Positions 55,451 through 64,000 of a stretch of DNA of 64,000 nt are shown here, in pieces. Within the stretch, counting starts at the first letter, position 1. Every line of letters begins with the position of its first letter. The notes beneath the pieces were generated by a model. That model ran no database searches. It was not told where the DNA came from and was given only the letters and a program-made list of their open reading frames with translations. Made by a program: the position numbers and the translations under genes. The stretch spans positions 19,231,280-19,295,279 of the forward strand of contig JAKSZT010053764.1 of assembly GCA_026826555.1 (NCBI GenBank), given 5' to 3'. Source of the DNA: Tolypeutes matacus (lineage: Eukaryota > Chordata > Mammalia > Cingulata > Chlamyphoridae).

Positions 55451-56730
55451 AAGGGTCTATTGTTTTTGGAGTCTGCCCTTCTTCTCTCTCTGACAACTTG
55501 CCTGTGTGGACTCTGTCATCACTTTCACAGATTATTTTGTATATGAGCCATGGGAGAAGTCAGAAACTATTGGAATTTGAATTTTGTCGATCCTCTGTTG
55601 CTTTTCGTGGTTTTTGCAATTTCGCCAACTGTCATCGATATCCCCCACCCCCAGCCCAACAGATCTGCAATTTCTTATGGATCTAGAGGCCTGAACTTAT
55701 TTAAAGAAACTGGAGTGCTCGCCTTATCTCTTCTCCAATCTTGAGATTTGTACCTTTCCTAATAATGTTTGCTGTAGCCTTTTTGATAATAAGCATATTC
55801 TCACTGGCAGAATCTGTTTTTCTATGCTTTTGCCTCATCTAAATGCTCTTTACTCTAAGGCTACTTTTAGGTCTATGGCTTCCACCTAACAAAATACCCT
55901 CTTAACATTTTGTGTAACTCTCCTTTCCTTGCTTTTAGATATTTCTCTTGAATTCTGTTTCCCCACAGAAGCTTTGAACAACTAACAAAAGCTGGCAAAG
56001 CCATCTTCCTCAAAACTCTGGAAAAGAGTTAAAGGGTTGCAGTAACTGGGTGAGTGCTGAATCAAAAACATTCATCCTGAAAAACGGTGGGAGGCGCTTT
56101 GCGGGCCCCGCCCCACCCTCTCCCAGGCTCAGTGTGGAAGATATGGGAGTAAATGGGAATTCTGTACTTTCTGTTTGATTTTTCTGTAAAACCTACAACT
56201 TCTCTAATAATAATAATAGTAAAGATCCAGCTTTCCATTAGGTTGTATTTCAGGTGAGATCCCCAGTACTTCCAGTCTCTTTGAAACTTGTAACACTGTA
56301 GCGACCCACTTGGAGTAACCTTCCATGTTCACTATGCTCATTCCTGCTCTAGCTGCATCCACATAGAGACCTCCAAGGTCATAAGCATTATACTGAACCT
56401 GTTCTCCACGATTTCCTAGTGAGAATTATTGCTCTTTTGTTTAGTCATTTTTCTTGTTTGCTTTCACCTTTCAGTGTAAGGAACACTTCAGGTTAGAAAT
56501 CATGAGCTGGCAAATGCATTCTTCCTGATCTGCTAGTGATGCACCCATGCCTCTGCATTGAACCCAGAATTCTGAGATTTCAGCCATAGCCCTGATAACC
56601 AAAATCCTGTTCCTTGACTTTATCTACTAGCCTAGCTTTTCACTTCCCAAATCCTCCTTACTCTAGAGGTCCTTTGGGAGAAGGACATGAAAATAAGACC
56701 TATGCCAGCAAGTTCCCCAGTTGCCAGTCA
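55451..56730. other. Intergenic DNA, no feature recognised
   Basis: A short GC block at 56085-56130 (GGAGGCGCTTTGCGGGCCCC) is too small for a CpG island. I see nothing else. Confidence 0.45.
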
Positions 56731-56734
56731 AGGA

Positions 56735-56965
56735 CTAGTGTGGTGTAATGGCTATGCCATTCAAAAGGGCGTCATTATTCTTGGATTCCATCCCACTTTG
56801 GCTTCCTACTGATTCTGTGACCTTGGACAAGCCACTTTAGCCCTCTGAGCCTTGCTTTTCTGACTTCACAGGTAGTAATAGTCATGCATGCTCTTCCAAT
56901 GTCTCAGAGTTACCTTAAGAATGAAATAAAATGATTGTACATGAAAGTATTTGTGAACTGAATAT
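56735..56965 (+). repeat. MIR element
   Basis: TAGTGTGGTGTAATGGCTATG, TTCTGTGACCTTGGACAAGC, CCTCTGAGCCTTGCTTTTC and AGAATGAAATAAAATGATTG, + orientation. Confidence 0.8.
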
Positions 56966-57720
56966 TTGACACAGGTGAGATACTGTTAGTAGCTTTACCA
57001 AGACTTCTTGTGAAATGCAGGACATGAAATTGAATCAGAGTTGTGGAATTTCATATTATCAGCCACTCACCATCTGAAGGTCTTATTTCACTGATGCAAC
57101 ATCGCAATGGAAAAAGAAAAAAAAAGACTAACCAATTTGCAGTACTTAATCTTCATTTGATCTTTAGCTGATATCTCTACTAGTTAAAGTTACCCAACTA
57201 AACAGAGAGCAAATAAGCATTCCGACTAGCGGAATTGTTTTTACTTTTATACAAGCCTAAATAAAACAGCGCCCTCTGATCAGCACTGCAATTAACTGCT
57301 TAGCTGTCACTTTAAACAAACTTCCTCTCCATCCCTTGCCCCCGGGGAGAAGAGGAGGTAGGGGAGAGATAAAAATAATGGCTTGTTCTCTGGTTGGTAA
57401 TTTAATGTTGGTAATTTACAACTGATAAAAGTAATTGGTGCCCTTATTAGTGGATTGTCTACAAAGTTTGTTTAGAATCCACTGGTTCCTCAAAGTCTCA
57501 AGGAAGGGAGAGGTGCCAGGCTCCTCAAGAGAGCTGGCCAGATTTGGGCCTGGCCTATGGCCATAATTCCTTACTAATTTGAAATAAAGACTCTTGGAAA
57601 CAGAGTTTATGAATTAAAGTAAAGTAATTTAAAAGTCATTTATTCCATGTAAATATTCTGTGAATATATGTTTATTACATGTGAATATATATTATGTGAA
57701 TAATATTACAGAAGACAAAT
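56966..57720. other. Intergenic DNA, no feature recognised
   Basis: A fairly unique block with AT-rich motifs (GTTGGTAATTT twice at 57393-57418). I see no gene. Confidence 0.45.
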
Positions 57721-57734
57721 CATAGGACATGGAA

Positions 57735-57785
57735 AATATATATATAATATACGGTATTATATATAATATTATATATATATATATA
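57735..57785. repeat. AT-rich imperfect palindrome / (TA)n microsatellite
   Basis: TATATATAATATACGG followed by TATTATATATAATATTATATA gives inverted arms around the centre near 57753, then (TA)n to 57785. It is self-complementary. Confidence 0.8.
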
Positions 57786-58004
57786 AACCCTCTCTTCCCC
57801 TCAGAAGCAATTCAGTGACTCTGAACTCATTGACCATGGACCTATCATCAGATCTTCTTCACCACTTGCTGGTTACTTCTCTAATTTTGCAGGAGATATG
57901 GCGGTCCACACTCTGGAGGCTGTGTATGGGCATGAGAGGTGGAAAGTAAGGCTGCATCTTTGCTATGCAAAATGCTATCCATTCTTTAATAGTCCAAACC
58001 TCAC

Positions 58005-58150
58005 CTCTTCCAGGCAGCCTCCAATGACCATCTCAACTCCCCATAGTAATCCTCTGTGACCTTTACTTGGCATTTATTAAAGGCTTTCAAGAGGTAGTAG
58101 TATTGCCTTGAAACTCTTATTTCATTTCTGGTGACCTTTATACTTATCTC
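58005..58150 (+). repeat. L2 fragment
   Basis: AACCTCACCTCTTCCAGGCAG, CCTCCAATGACCATCTC and CTTTACTTGGCATTTATT resemble the L2 3' part, + orientation. Confidence 0.55.
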
Positions 58151-58159
58151 TTAAAAGTC

Positions 58160-58330
58160 AAATAGCATGGTGTAGTGAAAACAGGATACTATCTGCCAGT
58201 TCAAAGTCTGCCTCCACCACTTACTAGCCATGTGATCATGGGCAAGATAAATGCCCTCTCTGAACCTTAGTTTTCTTATTTGAAAAATGATAATCTTCAT
58301 TCCTTCATTGAACAAATATCTCAGATTTAG
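58160..58330 (+). repeat. MIR element
   Basis: AGCATGGTGTAGTGAAAAC, CACCACTTACTAGCCATGTG, CATGGGCAAGATAAATGC and TTAGTTTTCTTATTTGAAA, + orientation. Confidence 0.85.
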
Positions 58331-58890
58331 TTTCTTATAGGCTTTTCATTTTTTGCCGGAGTTAAGAGATCAACATTCTTTTCCTGTGGGATCAACTATC
58401 ATATATATAGTAAACTGGTCTTCCCTTGTCCTTATTTTATTTTTAAAATGTCTTCATATACACACAAAGACATAATTTGGCATAAAGATGTAAATGTGAT
58501 TAGATCATGCTTGCTTTTAAAAAAGATGTAGTCTATTTTTATTTGCCTTTTTTTTTCTCCCCTTATATACCAAACATCTTATATGACATTTTGGTGGTTA
58601 TTATTTGTTTTACCAAAATATAATTTACTCTTCTCCATCTTGCTGAAAGAGAGAGAACAATCCTTGCCCAGCCTACCTCAGAGGGTTTCTATAGTGATTC
58701 ACTAATATGTAATATGATGGAGAATTTAAATCCTATTAGTCCAATAGGGCTGCTTTTCGTGAGAAAGTTGTATTCAACAATACCTCCCTAAAATCCTTCC
58801 CAGTCAATGGGTATAACTCAATCATTTCCCTGTTGATGGGCATTTATCTTATTCCTCTTTTTTTGACACTATGAATAATACAGTTTATTT
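58331..58890. other. Intergenic DNA with a possible L1 scrap
   Basis: 58800-58890 (TGGGTATAACTCAATCATTTCC, CTGTTGATGGGCATTTATC, CACTATGAATAATAC) resembles an L1 3' scrap, minus orientation. The rest is unassigned. Confidence 0.4.
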
Positions 58891-58894
58891 TCAA

Positions 58895-59520
58895 ATAGCA
58901 GCCAGAGTGATCCTTTTAAACATAAGTCATATTATGTTATTCTCTGTTCAAATCTTTGCAGTGGCTCCCTGTTTTACCCCCAAATAAAAGCCAAGTCCTA
59001 CAAGGTCCTACATATTAAGCCTCTCCCCAGCCCATTCCCTCCCTGACTTCATCCCACCCTCCCCTTGTTCCCTCTGCTCCACACACACTATACTGGTCTC
59101 CTTGATGCTCTTTGGACACGCCAGGCAGGTTCTGGCCTTAGTGCCTTTGCACTGCTTGTGCCTTCTGCCTGGATTGCTCTTTACCGAGACATCCTCACTT
59201 CCTTCAAGCATTTGCTCAAGCCTCTTCTCAATGAGAACTCCCCTATTTAGATTGCAAACCCCTGCCCTGCCCCTACCATACTCTAATCTCAACACTCCTG
59301 ACTCCCCTTACCATAACCTGCTCTACTGTTTTGTTCCTTAACACATTAATTTCTAACACATCATAAAATTCACATATTACCATGTTTATTATCCATCTCC
59401 CCCAAGAAACTTTACACAAGCAAGAATCTTTAACTTTTTTGGTTCATTGATTTATTTCCAGTTCCTAAGACAGTGTCAGATGCATATAGCTGCTCAACAA
59501 AATTTTGAATTGAATGAATG
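58895..59520 (+). repeat. L2 LINE 3' end, well preserved
   Basis: GCAGTGGCTCCCTGTTTTACC, CAAGTCCTACAAGGTCCTAC, CTCTTTGGACACGCCAGGC, TGCCTTTGCACTGCTTGTGC and CTGCCTGGATTGCTCTTTACC, ending in CAGTTCCTAAGACAGTGTC and TGAATTGAATGAATG. This is the order of the L2 3' UTR including its terminal TGAATGAATG-type repeats. Confidence 0.85.
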
Positions 59521-59523
59521 TTG

Positions 59524-59625
59524 CTGGGAGCGGAAGTAGCTCAGTGGTTGAGTGCCTGCTTCCCACGTACAAGGTCACGAATTCAATCCCTGGTACGTCC
59601 TCAAAATAAATTTTAAGAAAAGAAA
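59524..59625 (+). mobile_element. Short tRNA-derived SINE inserted in the L2 tail
   Basis: GGGAGCGGAAGTAGCTCAGTG, GTTGAGTGCCTGCTTCCC, ATTCAATCCCTGGTACGTCC, A-rich tail. TGAATTGAATGAATG occurs on both sides (59506-59520 and 59626-59640): the target duplication lies on the L2 terminal repeats. Confidence 0.92.
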
Positions 59626-59640
59626 TGAATTGAATGAATG

Positions 59641-60125
59641 CTGCAATGAACATCTCTATATGTCATTCCACGCTAGTGGTTTTTATTTATATGGGATAGA
59701 ATTCCAAGAGTAGAGTTGTTGGGTCAAAGAGAACATATTTTTAATTATTTCTAATTATTAATTTTTAATGGTAGGTCTCAGATTGCTTTCAAAATACGCA
59801 ATAGCAACTCACTTTTTTTTTATCAGTAATGTATGAGTGCCCTTTATCCACATTTCTGCCAGCAATGGATGTTACAGCTCTTTTTAATTTTTGTCTGTTT
59901 GATAAATGTAAAATGATATCTTATTGTTAATTTATTTTTCATGTTCTTGATTTGGAGCATCATATATGTTTGTTGGCAATTTAGATGTGCTCTTCAGTGA
60001 ATTGTTTGTATCCTTGGTCTGTTTTTCTCTTGCATATTTTTCTTTAAAATGTAGTTAATTTATTGTTAGAGATCTTCACCTTTTACCTGGTATGCATTAT
60101 AAATGCATTTTCATAAATTTATCAT
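59641..60125 (-). repeat. Old L1 fragment, ORF2 3' end
   Basis: ATGCTGCAATGAACATCTC, AGAGTTGTTGGGTCAAAGAG, AATGTATGAGTGCCCTTTATC and TGTAAAATGATATCTTATTG follow the L1 order in minus orientation. Confidence 0.7.
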
Positions 60126-60129
60126 TTGT

Positions 60130-61900
60130 CTTTTTAAAATATTTTTTTTATTTGAGAAATTGAGTTAACAAAACAATCATGCATACCATATAGGATTCCT
60201 ATTATTGCCCCACCACAAACATCTTACATTGTTGTGACACATTTGTTACAAATCATGAAAGGAAATCATCATAATATTACTCCTGTCTATAGTCCATAGC
60301 TTATATTTGGTGTGTTTTTCCCACAAACCATCTTATTAACACCATGTATTAGTATTGTTTATTTGTTATAGTTCATGTGAGAACATTCTCCTATTTGTAC
60401 TGTTAACCACAGTCCATCATTCACCTTGGGTTTCACTGTGTTTTACAGTTCCTTGCCTTGTTCAGTCCATCCAAAGTGTACACTCAGTGGCTCTCAATTT
60501 TATCGCAGAGTTGTGCCATCATCAGCTTAGTCCATTTCAGTATGTTTTTGTTAATTGAAAAAGAAAACTCCCATACTCCTTTATACGCCTCATTATTGAC
60601 ACTTAGCATTGTTATAGTACCTTCTCTGACATTGCTGTAAAAAGATTGCAATATTACTTTAGTCTATATGTTACATTAGTTGTATTTTTCCCATCTATCT
60701 CCATATTCTTAACACCTTGTAAATAGAAGAACATTCTTGAATTTGTATTATCAACCACAATCATCATCTACCACCAAAATACTATGTTATACAGTCCCAA
60801 GATTATCCTCTAGCTTTCTTTCAATTGACATTAACCTCCCTAGATGACCCCTTTCAGCCACATCACATTTATAAATCAGCAGTGTTGCTTTTACTCACTA
60901 TAATATGTTACCCTCAACTCTAACCATTTCCTCACATATGCAATCCCCCTTATTAAACATTCTACATACATTCAGCATTAACTCTCCCTTCTCAACCTAC
61001 ATTCTATCTCCTAGTAACTAATACTCTATAGTTTAATTCTGTGAGTTTACTCATCATATTTAGTTCATATTAGTGAGACCATACAATATTTGTCCTTTTG
61101 TGTCTGGCTTATTTCACTCAACACAATGTCCTCAAGATTCATGCATGTTGTCATAGGCATCCCAAGTTCATTGCTTCTTACGGGTGAGTAGTAATCCATC
61201 ATATGTATACCTCACATTGTGTTTATCCATTCATCGGCTGATGAACACCTGGGTTGCTTCCATCTTTTAGCAATTGTGAGAAATTCCACTGTGAACATCA
61301 GTGTGCAAATGTCTCTTTGCATCCATGCTTTCAGTTCTTCTGAATATATTCCTAGTAGTAGGATTGCCATATCATATGGCAGTTCTATATTTAGCTTCCT
61401 GAGAAACTGCCAAACTGTCTTCCACAGAGGCTGCACCATTTTGCATTCCCAACAACAGTGAAGAAGAGTTCCTATTTTTCCACATCCTCTCCCACTTGTA
61501 ATTTCCTGGTTTTTAAAAATAATGGCCATTCTGTAAGATGTGAAAGGATAACTCACAGTTTTGTTCTGCATTTCCCTAATAGCTAGTGATGTTGAGTATC
61601 TTTTCATGTGCTTTTTGACCATTTGTATTTCTTTTTTGGAAAATTTTCTGTTCTTTTGCCCATATTTTAATTAGGTTGCTTGTCTTTTTATCATTGAGTT
61701 GTATGACCTCTTTATATAACATGGAGATCAGACTCTTATCAGATATGTGTTTTCTAAAAATTTTCTCCCAATGTATCATTTGTCATATTACTTTGTTTAT
61801 CGTTTGTTTGATTACTTTATCTTTCCTCTTATAGCTTTCATGTTTAAATTTTGATTGAGGAAATCTTCCCTTAGTTGTACATGTAGTTATCATGATCTTC
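60130..61900 (-). mobile_element. L1 3' end (truncated copy) with ORF2 C-terminus
   Basis: On the minus strand it carries an open 136-codon remnant of the ORF2 C-terminal region (61212-61622: [34 protein letters not shown]), homologous to the full-length L1 at 26.1-26.3 kb, then a 3' UTR ending near 60130 (TAACAAAACAATCATGC in + reading). It extends on the 5' side to about 61900 and is then lost: a typical 5'-truncated insertion. Confidence 0.8.
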
Positions 61901-62588
61901 TCACAAGGTTTTTTTCAAACAATTTATCATTAATTTATTTACTCAACAAATACTTACATTTAGGTATTTAAATCTTATGGAAATTTTTGTAGGGTGTCCC
62001 AAAGTGGGTTTAATTTTATTCTTGTCCATGTAGATGGCCAGTATACTAGCACTATATTTAATATCCATGATTTCCCATTGAACATTTGATCAATATTTTA
62101 TTAGTCAGCATACTTTTTGCAAGTAACAGGAGCATAAGCAATTCAATTTAGCTTATTCAGCAATGAAGGAAAACACATTTGTAATTTTGTAACTCTTGAT
62201 ATATACTGCCTCAAGAGGCTCAAACATTACTTCTATGGCCTCTGTCTCAGAGCCTGTGAATAGCTCCTGCCTGTAGATGGCTGGGTGTTTAAGACACTTC
62301 CTACTTCTGTGATCTTGGATGAACCAAACTCTCCAATGGAAAATACTTTATAAGTTGCAATGTGCCTGGCCACTATTGTTCAGAATTATTCTTGCTGTTT
62401 CCTGTGCCTCATTCCTCTTGAGCAAGGAAGGGGTCAGTAGTTCTCAATGGCTGTTACCAGCTTCAAGGAGAGATTCATGGTCTGTAAGTTAGTCTCAGGC
62501 AATGTTATGATGGTAGTGAGAACTCTGTTATGAAATGGGCTGAGAATGAGAATGCATGCTCTCTCTCATTGACTGGGTCCCTGCTCAG
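61901..62588. other. Intergenic DNA, no feature recognised
   Basis: I see nothing in it. Confidence 0.45.
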
Positions 62589-62599
62589 CTCTTTCTTTC

Positions 62600-64000
62600 T
62601 TTCTTTCTTTTTTTCTTTATTAGAGAAGTTGTGGGTTTACAGAACAATCATGCATAAAATACAAGATCCCCACATACCACCCTGTTGTTAAAAACATGCC
62701 TTGGTGTGGAACAGTTTGTTACAATTCATGATAGCAAGTTTTTATAATTCTATTAACTATAGTCCATGGTTTAAGTTAGGGTTCACTGTTTGTGTAGTAT
62801 AGTTCCATGATGTGTGTTTTAAAATTTTTTATTCAGTTACCATATATACAACTGAACATTTCCACTTTTAATCACATTCAGATATATATTTCAGTACTGT
62901 TAATTATGTTCACAATGTTGTGAACTATCATCATCACCCTCTATTACCAATACATTTCCATCATTCCAAATACATTTTAAGCCTTAACTTCCCATTCCCT
63001 ATCCCCACCCTGGCTCCTGGTAACTTATATTCTAGATTCTGACTCTATGAGTTTGCTTATTTCAATTATTTTGCATCAATGAGAGCATACAATAGTTTAC
63101 CTTTTGTGCCTGGCTTATTTCACTCAACATAACGTCTTCAAGATTCATCCATGTTGTCACATGTATCAGAAATTCAGTCCTTTTTACAAATGAATAATTT
63201 TCCATTGTGTGTGTGTGTATATATATATCACGTTTCGTTTATCCATTCATCAGTTAGGGGACACTTGGGTTTCTTGCATCTTTTGGCAGTTATGAATAAT
63301 GCTGCTATGAACATCGTTGTGCAAATATGTGTTTAAGTCCTGCTTTCAATTCTTTGGAGTTTATACCTTAGTGAAATTACCTGGTCATATGGTAGTTCTG
63401 TTTAGGTTTCTGAGGAACCACAAAACTCTCTTCCACAGCACTGCACCATTTTATATTGCCACCACCAATGGATGAATGTTCTATTTCCCCAAATCCTCCC
63501 CAACTCTGGTTATTTTCTGTTTTTTGTTTGTTTTGTTTGTTTGTTTTTTAATAGTAGCTATTCAAATGGATGTGAAATGGAATATCATTGTGGTTTTGAT
63601 TGGCATTTCTTGATGGCTAATGATGCTGAGTATCTTTTCATGTGCTTTCTCGCCATTTGTATATCTACTTTGGAGAGCTGTCTATTCAAGTCTTTTGCCC
63701 ATTTTTTAAACTGGGTAGTCTGTCTTTTTATTGTTAATTTGAAAGATTTCTTTACATATTCTGAATATTAAATGTTTTTCAGATGTGTGGTTCCCAAATA
63801 TTTTCTCCTATTGTATAGGTTGTTGTTTTACTTTCATGATAAAGGTCTTCGAGGAGCAAAAGTTTTTAATTTTGATGAGATCCTATTTATCTATTTTTTC
63901 TTTTGTTGCTTGTGCTTTGAGTACAAAATCTAAGAAACCATTGCCTATCACAAGGTCCTGAAGATGCTTCCCTGTGTTTTCTTTTAGGAGTTTGATAGTT
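62600..64000 (-). mobile_element. Second L1 3' end, continues beyond the window
   Basis: Preceded by a (CTTT)n tract (62590-62618). TTAGAGAAGTTGTGGGTTTAC and CAATCATGCATAAAATAC mark the same kind of 3' UTR as at 60150. From 63060 it runs into the ORF2 C-terminal region (TTTTGTGCCTGGCTTATTTC, CAAGATTCATCCATGTTG), still going at the right edge. A (TG)n(TA)n at 63206-63228 has expanded inside it. More decayed than the copy at 26 kb. Confidence 0.8.

Noticed and set aside
42611..64000. KCNV2, the gene expected next to PUM3 by human synteny
   Set aside because: No long open frame with potassium-channel features exists on either strand. In human the two genes are tens of kb apart, so it probably lies beyond the window.
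1..64000. CRISPR arrays, operons, phage or plasmid modules
   Set aside because: No regularly spaced repeats, no dense gene packing and no bacterial-type genes. The window is plainly vertebrate.

Overview
This is a mammalian nuclear window: genes broken by long introns, AT-rich introns crowded with old and young interspersed repeats, and no bacterial or plasmid feature. The short repeats with a tRNA-like head (a 'TGGCTCA' box near the start, a 'GGTTCAAT' box, then a GACACAG/GCACACAGCGAATGG-type body and an A-rich tail) resemble the DAS SINEs of armadillos. With the gene content, this points to a xenarthran, most likely an armadillo such as Dasypus. That is pattern recognition, not a database match.

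The only protein-coding host gene I can support is PUM3 (KIAA0020, Puf-A), on the + strand. Its whole coding sequence is present as 17 coding exons from 2433 to 42610. The exons join in frame to 1,941 nt, which is 646 codons plus TAG. Every intron begins with GT and ends with AG. The 5' untranslated first exon and promoter are not evident and probably lie left of position 1. The protein has a basic, lysine-rich N-terminus followed by Pumilio-type helical repeats, as expected for a nucleolar RNA-binding ribosome-biogenesis factor.

Layout: 1-2422 is upstream or first-intron DNA with ancient repeats. From 2423 to 18126 the first 12 coding exons are separated by introns of 0.3-3.7 kb. From 18127 to 33163 lies one 15-kb intron filled mainly by LINE-1 material: old L1 fragments, an ORF1-only HAL1-like element with a SINE inside, and one almost complete 6.1-kb L1 in antisense orientation with a 15-bp target-site duplication. 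From 33164 to 42610 are the last five coding exons. From 42611 to 64000 is intergenic: solo MLT1 LTRs, SINEs, MIR, L2 and MER5A copies, one very old unidentified repeat, and two L1 3' ends, the last cut by the window edge. In human the next gene beyond the PUM3 3' end is KCNV2, but nothing here encodes it.

I found no new gene system. The best leads are an unexplained 145-bp diverged direct repeat in the large intron, the full-length antisense L1 whose 5' end faces the last five coding exons of PUM3, several nested insertions that give relative ages, and a proline at the residue that in human PUM3 defines the HA-8 minor histocompatibility polymorphism.
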